Positions 51,676 through 59,751 of a DNA stretch of 64,000 nucleotides are shown here, piece after piece. Location: the NCBI RefSeq assembly GCF_049701115.1, contig NZ_JBNATX010000006.1, positions 1 to 64,000 of the forward strand, given 5' to 3'. This DNA comes from Thermoanaerobacter sp049701115 (GTDB lineage: Bacteria; Bacillota; Thermoanaerobacteria; Thermoanaerobacterales; Thermoanaerobacteraceae). The translations under genes and the position numbers were made by a program. Below the pieces are notes generated by a model. The model did not search any database. It saw only the letters and a program-made list of their open reading frames with translations, and had not been told where the DNA came from. Positions within the stretch are counted from its first letter, which is position 1. Each line of letters begins with the position of its first letter.

Positions 51676-52218
51676 GTGTCTAGAATTGGCAGATTACCAA
51701 TACCGATACCAAAAGGAGTAGAAGTCAAGGTAAGTCCAGATAATGTAGTAACTGTAAAAGGTGTTAAAGGCACTCTCGAGAAAAAATTTCCACCTATTGT
51801 AAATATAGAGGTAAAAGATGGAGAAATAATTGTAACTAGAAAAAGCGATGAAAAAGAGGAAAAAGCAATGCACGGCACCACGAGAGCTATAATAGCCAAT
51901 ATGGTAAAAGGAGTTACGGAAGGTTTTGAAAAAGCGCTGGAGATCGTTGGGGTTGGATATCGTGCCTCAAAGCAAGGCAAGAAGTTGGTTTTAAACGTTG
52001 GATATTCTCATCCTGTTGAAATAGAAGAAGAGCCTGGAATTGAAATAGTCGTGGAGGGTAATAACAGGATTATAGTAAGAGGTGCCGACAAAGAAAGAGT
52101 AGGTCAGATAGCTGCTAACATAAGGAGAGTAAGAGAGCCCGATGCATATCAAGGCAAAGGCATAAGATATGTTGGAGAAGTTGTCAGACTAAAAGAAGGT
52201 AAAACTGGTAAGAAATAA
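51676..52218 (+). CDS. rplF: 50S ribosomal protein L6
   Basis: 180 aa. GTG start behind AGGAGGTG: MSRIGRLPIPIPKGVEV. The end RVREPDAYQGKGIRYVGEVV is the rRNA-binding tail near the sarcin-ricin loop. Confidence 0.97.
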   Translation: MSRIGRLPIPIPKGVEVKVSPDNVVTVKGVKGTLEKKFPPIVNIEVKDGEIIVTRKSDEKEEKAMHGTTRAIIANMVKGVTEGFEKALEIVGVGYRASKQGKKLVLNVGYSHPVEIEEEPGIEIVVEGNNRIIVRGADKERVGQIAANIRRVREPDAYQGKGIRYVGEVVRLKEGKTGKK

Positions 52219-52229
52219 GGGGTGAGAGA

Positions 52230-52595
52230 ATGATTATAAAGCCGAGCAGGAATGAACTTAGAAAAAAACGTCATTTAAGAGTTAGGAAAAAGGTTTTTGG
52301 AACGCCTGAAAGACCGCGATTGAATGTTTACAAGAGTTTAAAGCACATATATGCCCAAATCATTGATGATACAAAAGGCCATACGCTGGTTTCAGCGTCA
52401 ACTTTAGACCCAGAACTTAAAGATGTTGCCAAAGGCGCAAATAAGCAGTCAGCTAAGCTGGTTGGAGAGCTAATTGCTAAGAGAGCCTTAGAAAAAGGGA
52501 TAAAAGATGTGGTATTTGACAGAGGCGGCTATCTTTATCATGGCGTTATAAAGGAACTAGCCGATGCTGCGCGACAAGCAGGTCTAAATTTCTAA
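52230..52595 (+). CDS. rplR: 50S ribosomal protein L18
   Basis: 121 aa 5S rRNA-binding protein: RKKRHLRVRKKVFGTPERPR at the N-terminus; FDRGGYLYHGVIKELADAAR at the C-terminus. ATG behind AAGGGGTGA. Confidence 0.96.
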   Translation: MIIKPSRNELRKKRHLRVRKKVFGTPERPRLNVYKSLKHIYAQIIDDTKGHTLVSASTLDPELKDVAKGANKQSAKLVGELIAKRALEKGIKDVVFDRGGYLYHGVIKELADAARQAGLNF

Positions 52596-52610
52596 CAAGG
52601 AGGGAAATGA

Positions 52611-53114
52611 ATGGCTCGGGTTGACTGGACAAAGCTAAATTTAAAAGAAAGAGTGGTAAGCATAAACCGTGTTTCAAAAGTTGTGAAAGGTGGTAAAAAC
52701 TTTAGATTCAGCGTAACTGTTGTAGTTGGAGACCCGGACAAGGGCTATGTAGGAGTAGGAAGAGGAAAAGCAGCCGAAATTCCTGATGCTATAAGAAAAG
52801 CCATTGAAGATGCTAAAAAGCACTTGATAAAGGTTCCTGTTGTAGGTACTACAATTCCTCATGAGGTAATAGGCGAGTTTGGTGCGGGTAAGGTTTTATT
52901 AAAGCCGGCAAGGGAAGGTACAGGGGTCATTGCAGGAGGCCCTGTAAGAGCGGTACTAGAGTCTGCCGGTATTAGAGATGTTCTCAGTAAATCTCTGGGT
53001 TCTTCCAATGCCACCAACATGGTTTATGCTACTATAGAGGGGTTGAAAAGGCTTAAAACAGCTGAAGAAGTAGCAAGGCTAAGAGGAATTCCTGTGCATC
53101 AATTATTTGAATAA
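52611..53114 (+). CDS. rpsE: 30S ribosomal protein S5
   Basis: 167 aa. LKERVVSINRVSKVVKGGKN and GNATNMVYAT-type SSNATNMVYATIEGLKRL are diagnostic; it helps decoding accuracy and mRNA unwinding. ATG behind AAGGAGGG. Only 26 nt separate it from rplO, so rpmD (L30), normally next, is absent. Confidence 0.97.
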   Translation: MARVDWTKLNLKERVVSINRVSKVVKGGKNFRFSVTVVVGDPDKGYVGVGRGKAAEIPDAIRKAIEDAKKHLIKVPVVGTTIPHEVIGEFGAGKVLLKPAREGTGVIAGGPVRAVLESAGIRDVLSKSLGSSNATNMVYATIEGLKRLKTAEEVARLRGIPVHQLFE

Positions 53115-53140
53115 GCAATCTATTATTGGGAGGTGGCAAA

Positions 53141-53584
53141 ATGAGACTACACGATTTAAAACCAGCTGAAGGTTCCACGAAAAAGAAAAAGAGAGTTGGA
53201 AGAGGAATAGGCTCTGGTCACGGTAAAACTTCTGGGAGAGGTCATAAAGGACAGAATGCGAGAAGCGGGGGTGGGGTGCGACCGGGATTTGAAGGCGGAC
53301 AAATGCCCCTTACAAGGAGAATACCCAAGAGAGGTTTTACCAATATATTCAAGAAAGAGTATGCTATAGTGAATGTCGGGACATTGGAAGAGAGGTTTGA
53401 AGATGGAGCAGAGATTACTCCCGAGGTTTTGATAGATAATGGGATAATTAAAGATGTAAAGGATGGAGTCAAAATTTTAGGGGATGGGGAACTTACTAAA
53501 AAGTTTACTGTAAAGGCCCATAAATTCAGTCAAAGCGCTTTGGAGAAGATACAAGCCGTTGGGGGAAAGGCAGAGGTGATATAG
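53141..53584 (+). CDS. rplO: 50S ribosomal protein L15
   Basis: 147 aa from MRLHDLKPAEGSTKKKKRVG behind GGGAGGTGG (in-frame codons upstream lie in the ribosome site). The Gly/Arg-rich extension GIGSGHGKTSGRGHKGQNAR penetrates 23S rRNA. secY starts right after. Confidence 0.96.
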   Translation: MRLHDLKPAEGSTKKKKRVGRGIGSGHGKTSGRGHKGQNARSGGGVRPGFEGGQMPLTRRIPKRGFTNIFKKEYAIVNVGTLEERFEDGAEITPEVLIDNGIIKDVKDGVKILGDGELTKKFTVKAHKFSQSALEKIQAVGGKAEVI

Positions 53585-53585
53585 A

Positions 53586-54842
53586 GTGTTTCAAACCCTT
53601 GTAAATGCGTGGAAAGTTGATGATATAAGAAGGCGAATACTCTATACCTTGGGGATGCTGGTTATATTTAGATTAGGGTCGCACATTCCTGTGCCAGGGA
53701 TAGATCCGAAGCAAATTGCAAATATTTTGGGGCAGGGACAGTTGTTTGGTTTTTTTGACATAATTTCTGGTGGTGCTTTCCGTAATTTTACAATTTTTGC
53801 CATGAGCATAATCCCCTATATAAACGCATCCATTATAATGCAACTTTTGACAATTGCTATTCCTTCGATAGAACAACTGGCGAAGGAAGGAGAAGAAGGC
53901 AGAAAGAAGATTGCACAATACACACGTTATTTGACGGTTGTACTTGCTTTGATACAGGCTATAGGAATGACTATTGGCTTAAAAAGTGCGGTTATAAATC
54001 CTACCTTTTTTAGATTGACGGTAATTGTCATAACTCTTACAGCTGGTACTACTTTCTTGATGTGGTTAGGAGAAAGGATTACGGAAAATGGGCTGGGAAA
54101 TGGTAGTTCTTTGATAATTTTTGCAGGGATAATTTCAAGAATTCCTAACATGATATATTTAACCCATGAATATATAAAGGCGGGCACAGCCAATATATTC
54201 GGTGCTATTGCATTTTTATTGGCAGAGCTTATCATGATTGTGCTTATAATTCTTGCTACAGAAGGGCAGAGAAGAATACCGGTTCAATACGCTAAAAGAG
54301 TTGTAGGCAGGAGAGTATATGGTGGACAAAGCACTCACATTCCAATAAGAGTAAACATGGCAGGGGTTATACCTATAATATTTGCTATATCTTTGTTACA
54401 GTTTCCACAGCAGTTAGCGACGTTTTTCCCTCACTCTTCTTTCTACAATTTTGTTCAGAGGTGGCTGAGCACAAGCGGGCTCATATACAACCTTTTAGAT
54501 GTATTTTTGATAATAGGCTTCACTTATTTCTACACTGCAGTTATATTCAATCCTCAAGATGTCTCTGATAATCTAAAAAAATATGGAGGTTTTATTCCAG
54601 GTATAAGGCCTGGCAAACCCACCACAGATTATCTTACTAAAGTTTTGAACAGGATGGTATTTGTAGGAGGGCTTTTCTTGGCGTTTATAGCTACTATGCC
54701 TGTTGTTTTGATGAATGCAACGGGGTTGCAGCTTTACTTTGGGGGAACAGCTTTGTTAATAGCCGTTGGTGTAGCTTTAGATACAATGAAGCAGATAGAA
54801 GGACACTTGATTATGAGAAACTATCAGGGATTCTTGAAGTAA
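53586..54842 (+). CDS. secY: Preprotein translocase channel subunit SecY
   Basis: 418 aa, ten membrane segments. Conserved marks: RRRILYTLGMLVIFRLGSHI at the N-terminus, plug region after FFDIISGGAFRNFTIFAMSI, and the cytoplasmic loop GQRRIPVQYAKRVVGRR. GTG start 1 nt after the rplO stop, ribosome site GAGGTGA inside rplO. Works with SecE (29352). Confidence 0.97.
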   Translation: MFQTLVNAWKVDDIRRRILYTLGMLVIFRLGSHIPVPGIDPKQIANILGQGQLFGFFDIISGGAFRNFTIFAMSIIPYINASIIMQLLTIAIPSIEQLAKEGEEGRKKIAQYTRYLTVVLALIQAIGMTIGLKSAVINPTFFRLTVIVITLTAGTTFLMWLGERITENGLGNGSSLIIFAGIISRIPNMIYLTHEYIKAGTANIFGAIAFLLAELIMIVLIILATEGQRRIPVQYAKRVVGRRVYGGQSTHIPIRVNMAGVIPIIFAISLLQFPQQLATFFPHSSFYNFVQRWLSTSGLIYNLLDVFLIIGFTYFYTAVIFNPQDVSDNLKKYGGFIPGIRPGKPTTDYLTKVLNRMVFVGGLFLAFIATMPVVLMNATGLQLYFGGTALLIAVGVALDTMKQIEGHLIMRNYQGFLK

Positions 54843-54855
54843 AGGGGGAGAAATT

Positions 54856-55521
54856 ATGAGGATAGTGCTTTTGGGACCCCCAGGCGCAGGAAAAGGGACC
54901 CAGGCGCTAAAGATTGCTAAGGAGTTTGACATTCCTCATATATCTACGGGTGATATATTTAGACAAAATTTAAAGGATAATACAGAATTAGGACGATTAG
55001 CAAAAGAATATATGGATAAAGGAATTTTGGTCCCCGATGAAGTAACAAATAGAATAGTAGAAGACAGGCTTAAGAGGGAGGATTGCAGAAAAGGATTTTT
55101 ATTGGACGGATACCCACGCAATATACCCCAGGCAGAGGAGTTGGATAAGTTCCTTGAAGAGATAGGAGAACCTCTGACTGCCGTTTTAAACATCCAAGTA
55201 AACAGGGAAGAGTTGATAGAAAGAATAACGGGGAGAAGAGTATGCCCTGTATGTGGAGCTACCTATCACGTAAAGACTTCTCCTCCAAAGGTAGATAATA
55301 TATGTGATAGGTGTGGCAGTGAACTTATTCAGAGGTCGGACGACAAGTTAGAATCTGTGGTAAAAAGGTTAGAGGTGTATGAAAAGGAGACAAAACCCTT
55401 GATTGATTACTATACGAAAAAAGGGATTTTACTAAACATTGACGGGAATAGATCGATTGACGAGGTGTTTGAAGACATAAAAAAGGCCTTGTTAGGAGAT
55501 AGGAGAGATGATATACATTAA
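54856..55521 (+). CDS. adk: Adenylate kinase, zinc-containing LID
   Basis: 221 aa; interconverts ATP, AMP and ADP. P-loop LGPPGAGKGTQA near 6. The LID holds four cysteines, C130/C133 (CPVCGATYHV) and C150/C153 (CDRCG), the zinc-stabilised Gram-positive type. ATG behind AAAGGGGGAG. It overlaps map by 14 nt. Confidence 0.97.
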   Translation: MRIVLLGPPGAGKGTQALKIAKEFDIPHISTGDIFRQNLKDNTELGRLAKEYMDKGILVPDEVTNRIVEDRLKREDCRKGFLLDGYPRNIPQAEELDKFLEEIGEPLTAVLNIQVNREELIERITGRRVCPVCGATYHVKTSPPKVDNICDRCGSELIQRSDDKLESVVKRLEVYEKETKPLIDYYTKKGILLNIDGNRSIDEVFEDIKKALLGDRRDDIH

Positions 55522-56254
55522 ATCTGAAAAAGAAATTGAACTCATGAGAGTAGCTGGGAAAGTGATAGCTAACCTTTTTGAGGTTTTGGAAAAAGCTATA
55601 AAGCCAGGTGTTACTACTCTGGAACTTGATAGAATTGCAGAAGAGTTTATAATAAAAAATGGATGCATTCCTGCCTTTAAAGGTCTTTATGGTTTTCCTG
55701 CCAGCATTTGTGCATCTGTGAATGATGAAGTAGTTCATGGGATACCTAGTTTAAGAAGGCTTAAAGAAGGCGATATTATAAGTATAGACTTGGGAGCAAA
55801 TTACAAAGGTTATAATGCAGACGCTGCGAGGACTTTCCCTGTAGGAGAAATATCTGATGAAGCAAAGAGGCTTATTGAAGTTACAAAGAACAGCTTTTTT
55901 GAGGGAATAAAGTACGCTAAAGAGGGTAATAGGTTGACAGATATTTCTCATGCGATCCAGGTATATGTCGAAAGTCATGGTTTTTCTGTGGTAAGAGATT
56001 ATGTAGGACATGGCATAGGAAGAAAAATGCATGAAGACCCTCAAATTCCTAATTTTGGCCCGCCAGGTAGGGGACCAAGGCTTAAGCGAGGTATGACCCT
56101 TGCCATAGAGCCAATGGTGAATGCAGGTCATTACTCTGTTAGGACTTTAGAAGACAACTGGACAGTCGTAACAGTGGATGGCAGTCTTTCGGCTCATTAT
56201 GAAAACACGATTGTAATTACAGAAGGAGAGCCGGAGATACTGACCATTTTGTAA
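55508..56254 (+). CDS. map: Methionine aminopeptidase, type I
   Basis: 248 aa; removes the initiator Met. Metal ligands lie in SIDLGANYKGYNADAARTF (two Asp), GHGIGRKMHEDPQIPN (His), LAIEPMVNAG (Glu) and HYENTIVITEG (Glu). ATG behind TAGGAGAG within the adk end. The adk-map-KOW-infA order is usual in Clostridia. Confidence 0.97.
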   Translation: MIYIKSEKEIELMRVAGKVIANLFEVLEKAIKPGVTTLELDRIAEEFIIKNGCIPAFKGLYGFPASICASVNDEVVHGIPSLRRLKEGDIISIDLGANYKGYNADAARTFPVGEISDEAKRLIEVTKNSFFEGIKYAKEGNRLTDISHAIQVYVESHGFSVVRDYVGHGIGRKMHEDPQIPNFGPPGRGPRLKRGMTLAIEPMVNAGHYSVRTLEDNWTVVTVDGSLSAHYENTIVITEGEPEILTIL

Positions 56255-56269
56255 GAGGTGAAGAGATTA

Positions 56270-56536
56270 ATGGACGATTTAGAACTTGGCCAGATAGTGA
56301 GGAGTAAAGCTGGTCGGGACAAAGGACGAGTGTTTGTTGTGGTAGGAAAAGTAGATGAACAGCACGTTTTAATTGCTGACGGGGACCTCAGAAAGATCGA
56401 AAAACCCAAGAAAAAGAAATATAAACATTTGCAGAAATACAACGAGATAATCAATGAAGTAAGAGAAAAACTCAAAAAAGGTGAAACATTAACAAATGAA
56501 GAAATTAGGAAGTTGTTAGAGCCTTATAAATCCTGA
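56270..56536 (+). CDS. KOW-domain RNA-binding protein (L14e-like)
   Basis: 88 aa from the ATG behind AGAGGTGA (a GTG four codons earlier is inside that site). LELGQIVRSKAGRDKGRVFV is a KOW/L14e-like motif; a Lys-rich stretch (KKPKKKKYKHL-like, near 50) and a helical tail (VREKLKKGETLTNEEIRKLL) follow. Such proteins sit between map and infA in many Clostridia. The function is unknown; ribosome or RNA association is inferred. Confidence 0.85.
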   Translation: MDDLELGQIVRSKAGRDKGRVFVVVGKVDEQHVLIADGDLRKIEKPKKKKYKHLQKYNEIINEVREKLKKGETLTNEEIRKLLEPYKS

Positions 56537-56560
56537 GGCGGTAAGGAGGAATGGATATCC

Positions 56561-56779
56561 TTGGCAAAAGATGATGTTATTGAAGTTGAGGGGACAGTTA
56601 TTGAAGCTTTACCGAATGCCATGTTTCAAGTACAATTAGATAATGGACACAAAGTATTAGCTCATGTTTCAGGCAAGCTTAGAATGAATTTTATAAGAAT
56701 CCTACCAGGAGACAGAGTAAAAGTAGAATTATCCCCTTATGACCTAACGCGTGGTAGAATTGTATGGCGCGGAAAGTAA
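56561..56779 (+). CDS. infA: Translation initiation factor IF-1
   Basis: 72 aa OB-fold: MAKDDVIEVEGTVIEALPNA, HVSGKLRMNFIRILPGDRVK. The TTG start stands 11 nt after AAGGAGG. An ATG only 1 nt after that ribosome site opens a 7-codon reading frame in another frame which ends inside infA; its crowding makes the TTG the likelier start. Confidence 0.96.
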   Translation: MAKDDVIEVEGTVIEALPNAMFQVQLDNGHKVLAHVSGKLRMNFIRILPGDRVKVELSPYDLTRGRIVWRGK

Positions 56780-56798
56780 GAAAAGGAGGTTGCTTAGG

Positions 56799-56912
56799 AT
56801 GAAGGTTAGACCGTCTGTTAAAAAGATGTGCGAAAAATGTAAAATCATAAAGAGAAAAGGAAGAGTAATGGTAATTTGTGAAAATCCTAAACACAAGCAA
56901 AAACAAGGCTAG
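56799..56912 (+). CDS. rpmJ: 50S ribosomal protein L36 (zinc-binding form)
   Basis: 37 aa: MKVRPSVKKMCEKCKIIKRK, then GRVMVICENPKHKQKQG. The C-C-C-H zinc set (C11, C14, C27, H32) is intact. ATG behind AAAGGAGG. Usual position between infA and rpsM. Confidence 0.96.
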   Translation: MKVRPSVKKMCEKCKIIKRKGRVMVICENPKHKQKQG

Positions 56913-56923
56913 GAGGTGTTAAG

Positions 56924-57289
56924 ATGGCGAGGATTGCCGGTGTTGACTTGCCAAGAGATAAAAGAGTTGAGATTGCTCTTACCTATATATACGGTATAGG
57001 CCGCTCTCGTTCAAAGGAGATACTGGCTAAAGCAGGAGTAAATCCTGATACGAGAGTAAGGGATCTGACAGAGGATGAGGTTTCAAAGTTGAGAGAGATT
57101 ATAGAGAAAGAGTACAAAGTAGAAGGTGACCTGAGAAAAGAAGTAGCTATGAACATAAAAAGATTGATAGACATTGGTTGTTACAGAGGTATAAGACATA
57201 AACTTGGCTTGCCTGTGAGAGGGCAAAGGACCAGAACCAATGCCAGAACGAGAAAAGGTCCGAGAAAAACTGTTGCGAAGAAGAAGTAA
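56924..57289 (+). CDS. rpsM: 30S ribosomal protein S13
   Basis: 121 aa of the 30S head, touching the P-site tRNA. ARIAGVDLPRDKRVEIALTY and the basic end RGQRTRTNARTRKGPRKTVA are typical. ATG behind TAGGAGGTG. Confidence 0.97.
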   Translation: MARIAGVDLPRDKRVEIALTYIYGIGRSRSKEILAKAGVNPDTRVRDLTEDEVSKLREIIEKEYKVEGDLRKEVAMNIKRLIDIGCYRGIRHKLGLPVRGQRTRTNARTRKGPRKTVAKKK

Positions 57290-57311
57290 CTTTCTTTAAG
57301 GAGGGGAAAAG

Positions 57312-57704
57312 ATGGCCAAGCGAGTAAAAAGAGCCGGAAGAAGGCGTGAAAAAAAGCATGTAGAAAGAGGTATCGCTCACATTCATTCTACCTTTAATAA
57401 TACGATTGTAACAATAACTGACCCGGCAGGAAATACAATTGCATGGGCTAGTGCGGGTACAGTCGGATTTAAAGGCTCAAGAAAGTCTACTCCATTTGCT
57501 GCTCAGATGGCCGCAGAATCTGCTGCAAAAGCGGCAATGGATCAAGGAATGAGAACAGTAGATGTGTATGTGAAGGGGCCAGGAGCAGGGCGAGAAGCTG
57601 CAATAAGGGCACTTCAGGCGGCGGGACTTGAGGTAAGCCTTATAAAAGATGTAACTCCAATACCTCACAATGGTTGCAGACCACCAAAGAGGAGAAGAGT
57701 ATAA
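57312..57704 (+). CDS. rpsK: 30S ribosomal protein S11
   Basis: 130 aa platform protein. HIHSTFNNTIVTITDPAGNT and DVTPIPHNGCRPPKRRRV are diagnostic. ATG behind AAGGAGGGG. Confidence 0.97.
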   Translation: MAKRVKRAGRRREKKHVERGIAHIHSTFNNTIVTITDPAGNTIAWASAGTVGFKGSRKSTPFAAQMAAESAAKAAMDQGMRTVDVYVKGPGAGREAAIRALQAAGLEVSLIKDVTPIPHNGCRPPKRRRV

Positions 57705-57716
57705 GGAGGTGTGATT

Positions 57717-58337
57717 ATGGGAAGATACTTGGGGCCAAGCTGCAGGCTTTGCAGAAGAGAAGGGGTAAAATTATATCTAAAAGGAGAAAAATGTTATACA
57801 GATAAATGTCCACTTGTAAAGAGAAACTTTGCACCTGGACAGCACGGTCAGGAGAAGAAAAAGTTGACCCAGTATGCGATGCAGTTGAGAGAGAAGCAGA
57901 AGTTAAAAAGATATTACGGAATTTTAGAGGAACAGTTTGTAAGGTATTATGAAAAAGCTGAAAGAATGAAAGGAATAACTGGTGAGAATTTGTTGCAGCT
58001 TTTAGAAAGAAGGCTTGATAATGTAGTATATAGGCTGGGCTTTGCTGTGTCTCGTGCTCAGGCAAGGCAGCTAGTTAGCCATGGGCATATTGAGGTAAAT
58101 GGAAAGAAAGTAGATATACCATCGTATTTAGTAAAGCCCGGCGATGTCATATCTATAAAAGAGAGCAGCCGGTCTATGGAGCTTATAAAGAACAATCTTG
58201 AGATGGGTAGAAATGTACCCGATTGGCTGGAGCTTAACAGGGATGCATTTGAAGGAAGAGTAATTTCAATGCCAAGAAGAGAGCATATAGATTTGCCTGT
58301 ACAAGAACACCTTATTGTTGAGCTTTATTCTAAGTAA
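57717..58337 (+). CDS. rpsD: 30S ribosomal protein S4, zinc-binding type
   Basis: 206 aa from MGRYLGPSCRLCRREG behind AAGGAGGTG. Four cysteines (C9, C12, C26, C31) form the zinc-binding N-terminus of the C+ type; the S4 RNA-binding domain (RLDNVVYRLGFAVSRAQARQ) follows. It represses the alpha operon in E. coli; no control element is visible here. Confidence 0.96.
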   Translation: MGRYLGPSCRLCRREGVKLYLKGEKCYTDKCPLVKRNFAPGQHGQEKKKLTQYAMQLREKQKLKRYYGILEEQFVRYYEKAERMKGITGENLLQLLERRLDNVVYRLGFAVSRAQARQLVSHGHIEVNGKKVDIPSYLVKPGDVISIKESSRSMELIKNNLEMGRNVPDWLELNRDAFEGRVISMPRREHIDLPVQEHLIVELYSK

Positions 58338-58383
58338 TTGCTTCTGGTTACCCTCATAAAAGTGCAAAGGGAGGGTTTATAGA

Positions 58384-59331
58384 GTGTTTGAAATAATAGA
58401 GCCTAAAATAGAAATTGTAGAGCAATCAGAAGACGGCAGGTACGGTAAATTTGTGGTAGAGCCCCTGGAAAGAGGATATGGTATAACGCTGGGGAATTCT
58501 CTTAGGAGAGTTCTTTTATCCTCTATTCCAGGCGCTGCTCCTAAGTCTGTCAAGATCGATGGGGTACTCCACGAATTTTCTACTCTGCCAGGTGTGAAGG
58601 AAGATGTAGTTGAGATCATATTAAACTTAAAAGAAATCGCAGTAAAACTTCATTCTGACGAGCCAGTTATAGGAAGGATAGATGTAGAAGGAAAGGGAGA
58701 GGTTACAGCAGGTCACATAAAAGGGGGACCTGAATTAGAGATTTTAAATCCAGACCATCACATAGCGACGTTAAGTGATGATGGGAAAATACACATGGAG
58801 ATCGTATTTGTTAAAGGAAAGGGATATGTGCCTGCTGAAAAAAACAAGGAACCAAACCAGCCTATAGGAGTAATCCCTGTGGATTCCATATTTACTCCTA
58901 TTAGAAAAGTAAACTACACAGTAGAAGATACTCGAGTAGGACATGTTACAGATTATGACAAATTGACATTGGAAGTGTGGACAAATGGCACAATTACTCC
59001 CAAAGAAGCTGTAAGCATGGCTGCAGATATATTGATAAAATATTTCCAGAAATTTATCTCATTTACTGGAGAGTATAAAAGCCCTGACGTATTTGTAGAA
59101 AAGCAGGAAAGAAGAGTAGAAAAACCGCTCGATATGACTATAGAAGAACTGGACCTTTCAGTGAGGTCATATAACTGTCTCAAAAGAGCTGGAATAAATA
59201 CGGTACAGGAGCTGACTCAGAAGACAGAAGAAGAAATGATGAAGATAAGAAATCTTGGCAAAAAATCTTTAGAAGAGGTCAAACAAAAACTTGCGGCACT
59301 TGGCCTTAGCCTCAAGAATTCTGACGAGTGA
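58384..59331 (+). CDS. rpoA: RNA polymerase alpha subunit
   Basis: 315 aa. The N-terminal assembly domain (FVVEPLERGYGITLGNSLRR) and the C-terminal DNA/UP-element domain (LDLSVRSYNCLKRAGINTVQ, LGKKSLEEVKQKL) are complete. GTG start behind GGGAGGG. Confidence 0.98.
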   Translation: MFEIIEPKIEIVEQSEDGRYGKFVVEPLERGYGITLGNSLRRVLLSSIPGAAPKSVKIDGVLHEFSTLPGVKEDVVEIILNLKEIAVKLHSDEPVIGRIDVEGKGEVTAGHIKGGPELEILNPDHHIATLSDDGKIHMEIVFVKGKGYVPAEKNKEPNQPIGVIPVDSIFTPIRKVNYTVEDTRVGHVTDYDKLTLEVWTNGTITPKEAVSMAADILIKYFQKFISFTGEYKSPDVFVEKQERRVEKPLDMTIEELDLSVRSYNCLKRAGINTVQELTQKTEEEMMKIRNLGKKSLEEVKQKLAALGLSLKNSDE

Positions 59332-59344
59332 AGGAGGGTTTGAG

Positions 59345-59683
59345 ATGAGCTATAGGAAATTGGGGCGTCCATCGGACCACAGAAGAGCCATGCTAAGAAA
59401 TCTAGTTACAGATTTCTTGAGATATGAACGGATAACTACTACAGAAGCAAGAGCAAAAGAAGTACGCAAAATTGCAGAAAAAATGATTACTCTTGGGAAA
59501 AGAGGAGATCTGCATGCAAGGAGACAGGCGTTAGCTTATATATTAGACGAAAGCGTAGTAAAAAAGCTTTTTGATGATATTGCCCCAAGATATAAAGAGA
59601 GAAATGGAGGATACACCCGTATTTTCAAGTTAGGTCCTAGAAGAGGAGATGGAGCACCGCTTGCAGTCATTGAATTAGTTTAA
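59345..59683 (+). CDS. rplQ: 50S ribosomal protein L17
   Basis: 112 aa from MSYRKLGRPSDHRRAMLRNL behind GAAGGAGGG; the longer in-frame reading overlaps rpoA. RITTTEARAKEVRKIAEKMI is conserved. Last ribosomal gene of the alpha operon. Confidence 0.97.
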   Translation: MSYRKLGRPSDHRRAMLRNLVTDFLRYERITTTEARAKEVRKIAEKMITLGKRGDLHARRQALAYILDESVVKKLFDDIAPRYKERNGGYTRIFKLGPRRGDGAPLAVIELV

Positions 59684-59692
59684 GTATTGGGC

Positions 59693-59732
59693 AGGGGTTA
59701 AGTTTGTCTCCACAACTTAATCCCTATTTTTT
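59693..59732 (+). terminator. Terminator after rplQ
   Basis: AGGGGTTAAGTT pairs with AACTTAATCCCT (12 bp, one G-T), loop of 9 nt, then ATTTTTT. It probably lowers, but may not abolish, read-through into ecfA1: no separate promoter is obvious before that gene. Confidence 0.8.
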
Positions 59733-59751
59733 GGCAAAGAAGGTGCTTTAA

